From: Enterobacteriaceae bacterium
GTDB taxonomy: Bacteria > Pseudomonadota > Gammaproteobacteria > Enterobacterales > Enterobacteriaceae
DNA: 64,000 nt
Direction of reading: 5' to 3'
Assembly (NCBI GenBank): GCA_902363335.1
Contig: CABIZV010000004.1
Coordinates: 1-64,000 of the forward strand
Shown here: in pieces, positions 27,690-35,510 of the stretch
Layout of the letters: every line of letters begins with the position of its first letter
Numbering within the stretch: position 1 is the first letter of the stretch
Notes under the pieces: generated by a model
The model's database searches: none
Seen by the model: only the letters and a program-made list of their open reading frames with translations
Told to the model about the DNA's origin: nothing
Translations under genes and position numbers: made by a program

Positions 27690-27937
27690 TTGTCCTTTTT
27701 CATAACGCGTCAGAGGCATAAAAATTTCCCGGCTCGTATATCCAGCGAAGCGCATTTTCTTCGTCCGGTGTGCCATCAGTGTTAACCGGGATTTGTTCGG
27801 TGAGCTGGTCGCCGTTCCAGTGGAAGTCTGTGCCGGATTTGTTGCGGTTGATGCAGCGTTTGCTGATACGCCCACCGCTGGTGCGACTCGCTTTCCAGCA
27901 CCTCATTGACCCAGGTCTGCCGGTGGGAGATATTAAC
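27690..27937 (-). pseudogene. internally deleted rhs core fragment
   Basis: Minus-strand translation gives two pieces of Rhs core. ISHRQTWVNEVLESESHQRW (matching ITRRQTWVNEVLESETHQ of the intact rhs at ~31080-31140) is followed in another frame by GGRISKRCINRNKSGTDFHW, GDQLTEQIP and ALRWIYEPGNFYA (matching intact rhs at ~30640-30790). About 300 bases between them are missing, and the frame shifts at the junction near 27880. It has no start and no toxin tip, so it is a relic. Confidence 0.8.
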
Positions 27938-27938
27938 A

Positions 27939-28120
27939 CAGATAGAACTGGCTAACTTGCTGGATATCCAGCTCCGTATGGTCGGGAGCAGGGACAGGTG
28001 AAGCCGCAGTTTGATTACATTATTAAGCTGGCCCGGCTTCTGGAAGTCAGTATTGACCACCTGCTGCTGGGTGAAGAAGGGACGGTCGCTCACGTTTTTT
28101 ACATTAAAACAATCGGTTAA
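27939..28120 (+). pseudogene. truncated, frameshifted XRE-type regulator
   Basis: The plus strand encodes QIELANLLDIQLR, then after a one-base slip near 27972 continues YGREQGQVKPQFDYIIKLAR and LLEVSIDHLLLGEEG to a TAA at 28118. This is the second half of a Cro/C1 helix-turn-helix domain with its usual EQG-x-x-KP and SIDxLLLGEE features. The 5' part is cut exactly where the rhs fragment begins. It immediately precedes the symE relic, a pairing known from rhs-linked loci. Confidence 0.7.
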
Positions 28121-28173
28121 AAGATTTGTGTAAGCAGGTTGATGAGCTTAAAGCAGAAGATCAGGAAGTTAAT

Positions 28174-28485
28174 CATGGCTGAACACGATATTACGCCAGA
28201 AGTCACCATTTCCAAAGCACAGCGCCGTCTTAAGTCGGCTATGTCGGCATCTCCCACACTAACCGTAAAACTAAAGTCCCTACGGGATATTCACGTAGTC
28301 CCAGCCTGCATCTTAAGGGCGAGTGGCTTAAAGAGGCGGGATTTGAGACCGGGCGCGGCATCACCGTGAAGATTTCGGACGGGTGCCTGACCATCATCGC
28401 TGACAATAACGAGGTGCAGGAGTTACGGGAACAGCTTTATCAGGCTAAACAGGTGGTTAAGGAGATTAAGGACGTGCTTGTTTAG
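28174..28485 (+). pseudogene. symE: SymE-family toxin gene with one-base frameshift
   Basis: Reading starts MAEHDITPEVTISKAQRRLK in one frame. At AAG|TCGGC (28234/28235) a single base is missing; the next frame continues VGYVGISHTNRKTK (with G restored), GYSRSPSLHLKGEWLKEAGF, ETGRGITVKISDGCLTIIA and ends at TAG 28483-28485. LHLKGEWLKEAGFETG and VKISDGCLTI are hallmarks of SymE (AbrB-fold-derived SOS-linked RNase toxin). As sequenced the product would be garbled, so it is a pseudogene unless the base call is wrong. Confidence 0.8.
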
Positions 28486-28508
28486 TGGACTGAACGGGGA
28501 TAAAATAA

Positions 28509-28549
28509 TAAAAAAGCCGGGAAGATTTAGTTTCTTACCCGGCTTTTTA
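28509..28549. terminator. bidirectional terminator between symE relic and immunity-like gene
   Basis: AAAAAGCCGGG..AAGA and TCTT.CCCGGCTTTTT form a long stem with T runs on both sides, between the plus-strand symE relic and the end of the minus-strand gene at 28554. A related hairpin occurs at 29495-29528. Confidence 0.85.
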
Positions 28550-28553
28550 TCAT

Positions 28554-28904
28554 TCAGACAACATATAAATGAATTTGATCCTCATCTATATAAACAACAT
28601 ATTCTGATTCATTAGGAAAAGCAGGTGATATCAAAAAACTCCTTACATCATTTATAGTACGCGACTTATTTAAGAAAGAAATCAAATCGTTCTTTTTTGA
28701 AATAAATACACGGCCTTTAAATATCGTGCGTTTCCCTTTCCTGACAATAAAATTATGTGCAATATAATAATCACTAAAAGAAAATTTATTATATAATTCA
28801 TTCAGACTATCAAATGAATGTTTAATTGTTCCTTTCTCAATAATATTTAACATTTTCAAAAATACAGACTCCTCTTCCTCAATCGAGGGAAGGTTCTGTT
28901 TCAC
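28554..28904 (-). CDS. hypothetical protein, candidate immunity to the orphan Rhs tip
   Basis: 116 residues, very AT-rich, acidic, no signal peptide: MKQNLPSIEEEESVFLKMLN to EYVVYIDEDQIHLYVV. No family recognised. It lies 32 bases after the end of the dead orphan Rhs toxin tip (28937-29390), the place of the immunity gene in rhs tip/immunity modules. The gene itself is intact, so the cell may keep protection against sister strains while having lost the toxin. Function is inference. Confidence 0.6.
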   Translation of the reverse strand: MKQNLPSIEEEESVFLKMLNIIEKGTIKHSFDSLNELYNKFSFSDYYIAHNFIVRKGKRTIFKGRVFISKKNDLISFLNKSRTINDVRSFLISPAFPNESEYVVYIDEDQIHLYVV

Positions 28905-28936
28905 AAGGAAATTAAACTAATATTCATTTTTCATGA

Positions 28937-29390
28937 TTAATTAGGGATGTCATAAAATATATGGCCATCCGTCCCATTATTGTATCATTTAATATGAGGT
29001 GAATCGCCAAATCCACCTTCTGGCCCCATATGTTGCTCATATCCTTTAGGATATTTAGGAACACCATCAGGACGAGCGCTTTGCGTATGTGCTTTATAAC
29101 GATTCATATTACCTTGTGCTTCTTGTAAGAAAGCTTTGGCATCAGTGCTGGATTGAACTTTGACTTGGAATTTCTCGCCTCTGGATAAAGCAGCCTGCAT
29201 GTATTAATAGCCTGATTCCACGCTTTAGAACCACGAACTAACGGATTCATTTCCGACGCTTTACCGGAAAGTTTACCACTATAAGATGATTTACAGGACA
29301 GACCTAACGGATCGATCCAGCTTAGCGGATTCGGCGCATACTGATATAAATTAATACCACCCAACAGCCCGATCGGATCGGGATGCGCAA
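28937..29390 (-). pseudogene. orphan Rhs C-terminal toxin tip, doubly inactivated
   Basis: The minus strand begins with Rhs core end DPIGLLGGINLYQYAPNP and the tip boundary SWIDPLGL, followed by a tip SCKSSYSGKLSGKASEMNP, GSKAWNQAINT. A one-base loss near 29201 shifts the frame to MQAALSRGEKFQVKVQSSTD, KAFLQEAQGNMNRYKAHTQ, GVPKYPKGYEQHMGPEGGFG, DSPHIK. A TGA at 28985-28987 then stands where a Trp codon would fit, and the frame continues YNNGTDGHIFYDIPN to TAA at 28937. There is no promoter or start: it is a displaced C-terminal cassette of the type swapped into rhs genes. Confidence 0.82.
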
Positions 29391-29494
29391 TCTATTCGTC
29401 TTGATGATCGTACTGTCAACTTCGTATATAAATCACCAAAGTTGCAATGTCATAGTACCATCGTCTGTCGTCATACATAGATAAGTTCACTCAT

Positions 29495-29528
29495 AAACTG
29501 GGAAGATATAATTTCTTAACCAGTTTTT
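29495..29528 (-). terminator. hairpin after the Rhs immunity gene
   Basis: AAACTGG and CCAGTTT flank an inner GAAGA/TTTCTT-type pairing; the inner sequence resembles that of the terminator at 28509-28549. It lies about 75 bases after the stop of the 29602-30009 gene on the minus strand. The region 29391-29601 has no other recognisable feature. Confidence 0.6.
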
Positions 29529-29601
29529 AACTTATTAGATTTCAGAGCTGAAAGTAAAGTCACATGATACTTTTCATTCAAAAAATTTAAAATATTTGTC
29601 A

Positions 29602-30009
29602 TTATTTAATCCGCTGTTCATATCTCAGTCTTGCTTCATTTCTCACAAATTCACTAGGATCATTTTCAGCCATTTCTTTTAAAATGGATGTTGGTAATTT
29701 TTTATTATAAGTTAATCTAACTCTGACCCCATCATCGGGATCGTTTGATAACAGTAAATAAATATCAAAATCCAATGGATATTTCGATGATATAGCATCC
29801 CTAACAATAGGATTTATATCTCTTGACAGAATGCTAATTATTTCTTTTGGTATGGATTTATTTCTTGCAACCCATACTTTCATATCATGATAATTTTCAA
29901 TAAGGTCCATCCAGACATCAATAGGTGCCTCTTCTGTGGCCGCTCTGTTATACTCATCAGGAATCTCACTACTTCTCAATGAGACAAATTCTGCGCTATT
30001 TTTTATCAT
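29602..30009 (-). CDS. HEAT-repeat-like protein, candidate immunity to the intact Rhs toxin
   Basis: 135 residues. Helical repeats can be seen: WVARNKSIPKEIISILSRD, NPIVRDAISSKY, LLSNDPDDGVRVRLTYNK and MAENDPSEFVRNEARLRYE; the D-P-x-x-x-V-R pattern is that of HEAT/leucine-rich-variant repeats. It starts nine bases after the stop of the intact rhs gene and is AT-rich. No signal peptide. Placement right behind a toxin tip supports an immunity role; this is inference. Confidence 0.7.
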   Translation of the reverse strand: MIKNSAEFVSLRSSEIPDEYNRAATEEAPIDVWMDLIENYHDMKVWVARNKSIPKEIISILSRDINPIVRDAISSKYPLDFDIYLLLSNDPDDGVRVRLTYNKKLPTSILKEMAENDPSEFVRNEARLRYEQRIK

Positions 30010-30018
30010 GGCATTAAC

Positions 30019-33000
30019 TCACTTTATTCCTTTACAACATTTTTTAGGGATACTTCGCCCCGTATTCCCTTTATGTTTATCCAGCATAAACTGACCATTT
30101 TCATCAGCATCTGCAATCCATTCTAGAGTGGTTGATGTTTCTCTATATACTTTGTACTCAGACCCACCGTGCCCGGTAGTGTCTTTAGACCACCACAAAC
30201 CTGTTCTTCCATCTTTATAATATTTCTCTTTAAAAGGACCGCCTTGCAAAATAGCTGTAGTCTTATCGCCATCTATTTGCCAACCAGTTAATCCAAGAGG
30301 ATCAATCCACGACAGCGGATTTTTGACATACGCATAGAGGTTTATTCCTCCATTTAGCCCTATCGGATCCGCACACAAATACAGCCCGCTCCCGCAATCA
30401 TAGTACCGGAACCGATTGTAATACAACCCCGATTCTTCATCTTCATACTGCCCCGGAAAGCGCAGGCTGCAGGTGGTGGCATCTTCCTTATTCCGGTTTT
30501 CTTCCCGACCCCAGAGTCGCTGCTTACCCCGCCAGACAATGATGCCATCTTCGGTCAGCAACTCCTGAATGCGGCCCACCGTATCCGTCACTGCATAGTG
30601 CAGTTGCTCTTTCTCATAACGTGCCAGCGGCGTAAAGCTTCCCGGCTCGTATATCCAGCGAATGGCATTTTTATATTCCGGCGTATCATCAGTACTGACC
30701 GGGATTTCTTCGGTGAGCTGGTCGCCGTTCCAGTGAAAGTCTGTTCCCGGCTTGTCCCGGTTCGTGCAGCGCTTGCTGATTCGTCTGCCAAACGGGTCAT
30801 ATTTATATTCCCAGCGTTCGCCTTCCGGCGTTTCCAGTCCGGTAAGTTGACTTCTGGCATCCCAGCGGTAGCGCCAGGTGAGTGGACGGTAGCCGCCTTT
30901 ATCGACCAGTTTCTCAGTCAGACGACCATTAACATCATATTTCCAGGTGATGCCGTGCGCATTGACCACCCGGACAAATTTCCCTTCCTCCGGCCTTCCG
31001 GTATCCGGGTTAATCCGGAGCGTTGAGTGTCGCCATTCTTTATGCTCACGCGAGACTACCCGACCATGCTGTTGATGCTGATGTGTCTCGCTTTCCAGTA
31101 CCTCATTGACCCACGTCTGGCGGCGGGTGATATTGAGGTTACAGTCGTAGGTGAAGCGCTCCTCACGCATCGGCGTCTTACCGCTGCCCGTCCAGGTGGC
31201 ATGGCTTATCTGGTCGTTCGCCGTCACGCTGTTGACCATCGTCCCGCGCAGCGTGTCCGATATCATCGTCAGGTTATACGCATGGTCATACAGAAACTGC
31301 CGTTGCAGGTCCTGGTTCTTCGCCTCCGTCGCTGTCTGGCTACCCACGCGCTGTGTTGTCAGCATGCCTGTCTGTGTGTAACCCAGTCGCTGATAGAATC
31401 CGGCCTCGCTTTTTCTCGATGTTTCCTGGCCGCGCAGGTCGTATTCGAATATCAGTGGGGTATGGTCGGCTATCTTCCACGATGTCAGTTCGCCCATTAA
31501 CCCGCGAGTGAAATGTTCAGTGATGCCTGCGGTGGTGCGTCGGGTGACATAATCCAGTTCAGCGTCGTGGCCGTATTCCGTCCGTCTGCCGTTAATCGTT
31601 TCGGCGGTTAACCGGCTGGCGTTATCGTATTCATAGGTGACGGTGACGGTATCATTTTTCGCTTCCACCAGGCGACACAGCGTGTCGAAACGGAAGGTGG
31701 TGGCACTGAGCGTGCGGTCGCTGTCGCCCTGTGTCACTTCTTCATCCGTCACCTGGTCGGTCACGTTATAGCGGCGGTTCAGATGCGTACCGTCAGGGAA
31801 GGTGGTGCGGATGCAGCGTCCGACGGCGTCATAGCGGTAGGTCAGCGTGCGCCCGGTAAAGTCAGTTTCCGAGACAAGCTGTCCGGCTTTGTCATATTCC
31901 AGCAGGTAATGCTCACCTTCCGCGTTGATGATTTCAGTCAGGCGGGTGAGTTTGTCGTAATGGCATTGCAGGCGTTCACCATCGGGGCGGACCACCGCAG
32001 TCAGCAGGTCAAATGCGCCGTACTCGTAGCGGGTGGTTTTGCCTTCGCCATCGGTGACACTTTCCGGCAGCTTTTCACCGTTCTGGCGCATCAGTTCCCG
32101 TACGCCGTCCGGGCGGCTGATTTCCTCCACACTGCCCAGCGGTCCTGCATGATTTTTACTGTGGCGGAACTGTGTGGTGAAGCCCAGCGGGTCTTTCACA
32201 CTCAGCAGACGACCCAGAATATCCTGCTCTGTCTGCGTCACGCCGCCATCCGGGGCGGTGGTCTCCCTGAGCTGATGCAGGGCATCGTAATCCCATTGCC
32301 AGGTGGCACCGCCCGGCATAATCTGCCGGAGTAAATCGCCCTGTTCGCTGTAGCTGAACTGCTGCTTCCGGCCCTGCGGGTCGGTCAGGCTGACCATGCT
32401 GCCTTTATCATCGTAAGCCCACTGCCAGACCTGATTACCCGGTGCGGTCAGCCGGGTGAGTTGTCCGTGTTCGTTGTAGTCGTAAGCCAGGCTGTAGCCA
32501 CCCGGAAGAGAAACACGGCTGATATCACCCTCATCGTTATAGTCATACGCCGTGGTGCGCCCCAGCGCGTCAGTACGGGACTGAAGCTGTGTGTTCTCCC
32601 ATACTGTGATTTCTTCCCGGCCCAGCGGGTCGAGGCTGCGGGTAACGAGGCCGTCCTCGTTGTACCAGTAACGTGTTTCCCCGCCTTCGGCATCAAGGTA
32701 GATGGTGCAGAGTTCCTCATCGTTATAGACAAAGTGGTCGTTGTAATAGCCTTCAGGCGTGGAGACTTCCGTCACCCTGTCGGCGGCATCGTAGCGATAT
32801 CTGACCTGCGTTTTATCCGTATCCCGCCAGAGGGTCATCAGCCCTTCCGGGGTATACTCATGCCACAGGTGCGTGAACTGGAACGTGTCACACTCCGCCA
32901 GAAAGCCGTTATCGTCGTATTTACAGGTCACCAGCCGCTGGCGCTGTGGCGCAACCAGGTCAATGCTCATTAGCTGCTGTTGCTGCCAGTCGAGCACGAG

Positions 33001-34350
33001 GGTGTAACCGTCGCTGTGGCGGATTTCTGTCAGTTGTGTCTCTGTGCGGATAAAATCAATCCGGTTGCCGTAGCTGTCGTGAATGGCAGACAGTAAGTAA
33101 ATACCGGCGTCTGTCGGAGAAAAAACTCGCGTCTGCTGTGAGCGGCGGTCAAAGAGGGTGAGCTCACTGCGCATGATACCGGATAACCGGTAACGCGTCT
33201 GACGGGAATTAACGGCCCCGTGAAAAACACCATCCTGTGGAATAGGGTACCGGAGTACCACGCCTTCATGGTCGGTAAAACACAGATTATCGTTTTGTAA
33301 CGTCAGCGACTGGGACCAGTCATCTGACCACATGCCTCCAAATAAACCCTTTTTCTTTGCGCGTGAACGGTACAACCGTGTCAGTGCGAGTGGGACTGAG
33401 CCTGGAATGTGCAGAACATTCAGTTGCTGGAGTAAGCTGCCGCTTACCACATCAACCGGATCGCTGCGGCACGTCAGGAAGTCACATGCAAACTCCTCTC
33501 CCTGATCGGCCTTTCCTTTTTTCCTGCCTTTAATGATGGCGCCATCCATATCTGCTCCACCGGCCGTTCTTAGGGAAAAAGCCATGAACAGGCTTTGTGC
33601 AGCAGTCATCAGCCCCTGATTTACAGGCGTATTCATGGCATTAAAGGTATCCAGCGCTTCCCCGCCAACCTGCTCTGCCATATTTTGCGCAGCTTCCGGT
33701 GTTGTATTGTAACGGGCAGCGGCGTTGAGCATTGCGCCAATAGCCGCGCTGTTCATCACGCCATCAGGAGTATGATCGGTAAAAAAATCAGTAACTGATT
33801 TCTTAATGGCTTTTGCCGTTTCAGCCATGGACTGCGCTTCCAGCCTTCGTAACTCAGCTTCGCGTTCATAAGCAGTGGCAAGCGTGTCCATAAATGTCTG
33901 CTCTTCCGCCGTTTCAGGTTTGATGTCCGGGTCAGCGTCTTTTGCCATGATACTGGCGGCAGGTGGTTGGCCGATAATGATACCGATGGTATTTCTGGCA
34001 TTCATCCAGAACGTATCGAAGTGGCGCAGAACGGACCTGCCGCCGACTCTGAAGGTGGTGCTGTGCTCTAGCGGTTCACAAATATCACCCACCGTACCGC
34101 TTTTTACTCCCTTCGCCACACCCGGCTTATCGCCTTTTGTCGCGGGAACGAAACTTTGATCCAGTACCAGCACCGGATGTCCGTTTGCTTTGACTGACGG
34201 GACAACCAGCACCGCATCACCCAGACTGGCGGTAACAGGATAAGGGACGGGCGGCGTGGCAGGGCCCATCGGGGTTTTACAGACATCCGGTGTCAGGCTG
34301 ATGGCTGTCCACAGCCCGTCCTGGCGGGCGATATAATTTTTCGCCATCAT
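30019..34350 (-). CDS. PAAR-like (DUF4150) Rhs polymorphic toxin, intact
   Basis: 1443 residues. N-terminal PAAR-like domain (MAKNYIARQDGLWTAISLTP, CKTPMGPATPPVPYPV), a helical region (~150-270), then the Rhs shell with many YD repeats (for example GRTTAYDYNDEGDISRV) and the C-terminal core end GLYLCADPIGLNGGINLYAY, SWIDPLGL. The variable tip is residues 1355-1443 (30022-30288): TGWQIDGDKTTAIL, GLWWSKDTTGHGGSEYKVY, LEWIADADENGQFML, KHKGNTG and a KKCCKGIK end. I cannot name its activity. Two ATGs lie in tandem at 34350 and 34347 behind AGGAG. Its upstream DUF2169 partner is broken. Shares an ~830-base colinear block with the rhs at 1-2091. Confidence 0.92.
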   Translation of the reverse strand: MMAKNYIARQDGLWTAISLTPDVCKTPMGPATPPVPYPVTASLGDAVLVVPSVKANGHPVLVLDQSFVPATKGDKPGVAKGVKSGTVGDICEPLEHSTTFRVGGRSVLRHFDTFWMNARNTIGIIIGQPPAASIMAKDADPDIKPETAEEQTFMDTLATAYEREAELRRLEAQSMAETAKAIKKSVTDFFTDHTPDGVMNSAAIGAMLNAAARYNTTPEAAQNMAEQVGGEALDTFNAMNTPVNQGLMTAAQSLFMAFSLRTAGGADMDGAIIKGRKKGKADQGEEFACDFLTCRSDPVDVVSGSLLQQLNVLHIPGSVPLALTRLYRSRAKKKGLFGGMWSDDWSQSLTLQNDNLCFTDHEGVVLRYPIPQDGVFHGAVNSRQTRYRLSGIMRSELTLFDRRSQQTRVFSPTDAGIYLLSAIHDSYGNRIDFIRTETQLTEIRHSDGYTLVLDWQQQQLMSIDLVAPQRQRLVTCKYDDNGFLAECDTFQFTHLWHEYTPEGLMTLWRDTDKTQVRYRYDAADRVTEVSTPEGYYNDHFVYNDEELCTIYLDAEGGETRYWYNEDGLVTRSLDPLGREEITVWENTQLQSRTDALGRTTAYDYNDEGDISRVSLPGGYSLAYDYNEHGQLTRLTAPGNQVWQWAYDDKGSMVSLTDPQGRKQQFSYSEQGDLLRQIMPGGATWQWDYDALHQLRETTAPDGGVTQTEQDILGRLLSVKDPLGFTTQFRHSKNHAGPLGSVEEISRPDGVRELMRQNGEKLPESVTDGEGKTTRYEYGAFDLLTAVVRPDGERLQCHYDKLTRLTEIINAEGEHYLLEYDKAGQLVSETDFTGRTLTYRYDAVGRCIRTTFPDGTHLNRRYNVTDQVTDEEVTQGDSDRTLSATTFRFDTLCRLVEAKNDTVTVTYEYDNASRLTAETINGRRTEYGHDAELDYVTRRTTAGITEHFTRGLMGELTSWKIADHTPLIFEYDLRGQETSRKSEAGFYQRLGYTQTGMLTTQRVGSQTATEAKNQDLQRQFLYDHAYNLTMISDTLRGTMVNSVTANDQISHATWTGSGKTPMREERFTYDCNLNITRRQTWVNEVLESETHQHQQHGRVVSREHKEWRHSTLRINPDTGRPEEGKFVRVVNAHGITWKYDVNGRLTEKLVDKGGYRPLTWRYRWDARSQLTGLETPEGERWEYKYDPFGRRISKRCTNRDKPGTDFHWNGDQLTEEIPVSTDDTPEYKNAIRWIYEPGSFTPLARYEKEQLHYAVTDTVGRIQELLTEDGIIVWRGKQRLWGREENRNKEDATTCSLRFPGQYEDEESGLYYNRFRYYDCGSGLYLCADPIGLNGGINLYAYVKNPLSWIDPLGLTGWQIDGDKTTAILQGGPFKEKYYKDGRTGLWWSKDTTGHGGSEYKVYRETSTTLEWIADADENGQFMLDKHKGNTGRSIPKKCCKGIK

Positions 34351-34580
34351 TATTCTCCTGCAATGCGATAACGGGCTTCCATCACCCGTACTGATGAATT
34401 AACGGGTAACAGATCTCGCCATGTTTGCTCGACGCTCAGGGTCGGTGATAAACAGTCTTTTTTCCTGTATTATTTCACCTGATGGGGCATAGATTAATGT
34501 ATCGGCCATCGTTTTAATTCTCCGAAAAATTTATCTTCCATGCATAACGGCAGCGCTGGATATTCCATCACTGAGAATGC
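34351..34580 (-). pseudogene. shredded DUF2169 adaptor gene
   Basis: Minus-strand translation yields YPALPLCMEDKFFGEL (cf. NPVLPLCVEDEYAGEI of the intact gene at 2094), then in another frame LIYAPSGEIIQEKRLFIT (cf. STGEVLIDKKLRIT), and finally LLPVNSSVRVMEARYRIAGE just before the rhs start (cf. LLPSNTPPIRVLEARYR). The three remnants keep order but most of the ~1.2 kb gene is deleted. The rhs gene behind it may rely on the intact DUF2169 protein. Confidence 0.75.
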
Positions 34581-34886
34581 ATCCGATTACGAAGACCTAT
34601 TTATTATTTCCTGGCGAGTAATATAAAGCTGTGTCTGTATGTGTTTCTTATTCATTTGGCGGGTGAATGTAAATAATTTGATTGCAAAGTGGTGCTAATT
34701 AGAAAGTCTTTTGAGTGAAGATTATGTGAGGTAAGTCTATATAATTAGGTTGTTTTTTGTGTTGTTTGGTTTTTCATACAAAATTATTATTTAATGTTGT
34801 GTTTGATATTATTAATTATATTTTTAATTAAATGGCATTGTTCTTAAATAATTCTCTGGCTGAATATATATCTGTGTTCAGAGTTA
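34581..34886. other. AT-rich gap, no gene seen
   Basis: Very AT-rich stretch between the DUF2169 relic and the integrase stub, with many T and A runs. I find no convincing reading frame, hairpin or repeat. It may hold a promoter for the rhs gene. Confidence 0.5.
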
Positions 34887-35108
34887 TTGTCTGAAGCAAT
34901 GCTTAAACTTACAGGCAGGGGCGGTTCAGTAACTCGCCTTTGCCATCTTTTCCGCCATACAGTGGCAACACACATGATGAAATCACCTGAGCGTAATTTG
35001 TACTCAGTGAAGAAACTGCTGGGTCATGTCAGCATTACATCGACGCTGGAATACATTGATGAAAGTGTTGATAGTCTGCGGGATATACTCGAAACCGAAT
35101 TGATGTAG
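34887..35108 (+). pseudogene. C-terminal stub of a tyrosine integrase
   Basis: 73 codons from a TTG, with HLFRHTVATHMM (box II H-x-x-R), LLGHVSITSTLEYI (the GH pair and the nucleophile Tyr) and a usual C-terminal tail. Family proteins have 300-400 residues, so the N-terminal DNA-binding and most of the catalytic domain are missing. It points toward and lies 221 bases from the 3' end of tRNA-Phe, the normal place of an island integrase. The frame upstream of 34887 stays open for a short way but shows no further integrase motif. Confidence 0.75.
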
Positions 35109-35183
35109 TGAGGAAGGCTTCAGGAATAGCGTCAAATATTGACATTATTTGGCATTAAAAAGATTTCTTGCAAGTATCAGACG

Positions 35184-35217
35184 CGAAAAAACAGACTTGC
35201 TGTAACAAGTCTGTTTC
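35184..35217 (-). terminator. rho-independent terminator downstream of tRNA-Phe
   Basis: On the minus strand AAACAGACTTG pairs with CAAGTCTGTTT around a six-base loop and is followed by further Ts. It lies about 115 bases after the tRNA 3' end. Confidence 0.8.
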
Positions 35218-35329
35218 TCAAAAACCTTTCTTCAACCACAAGTAACAGCGTTACATCGTGTTTTTACTGGCTCGCCTTCGTGTCCGTCAGGATTGCATTT
35301 TGCAAATCTGACCAACCGGCTTTGAATAG

Positions 35330-35405
35330 TGGTGCCCGGACTCGGAATCGAACCAAGGACACGGGGATTTTCAATCCCCTGCTCTACCGACTGAGCTATC
35401 CGGGC
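35330..35405 (-). tRNA. pheV: tRNA-Phe (anticodon GAA)
   Basis: The 76-base minus-strand gene GCCCGGATAGCTCAGTCGGT...GTCCGGGCACCA matches the enterobacterial tRNA-Phe as I know it, with encoded CCA, anticodon loop TTGAAAA and T-loop TTCGATT. Position beside yqgA and speC corresponds to pheV of E. coli, a common island insertion site. I saw no duplicate of its 3' end elsewhere in the window. Confidence 0.97.
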
Positions 35406-35510
35406 AACGGGGCGCATTAAACCGTAATCGCCGCGCCTCGTCAATGAAATTTATGAAATTTGCGGCGAGTTGCACAATCTATCACCACTTCCCGCTTTGT
35501 GCACGCCAGT

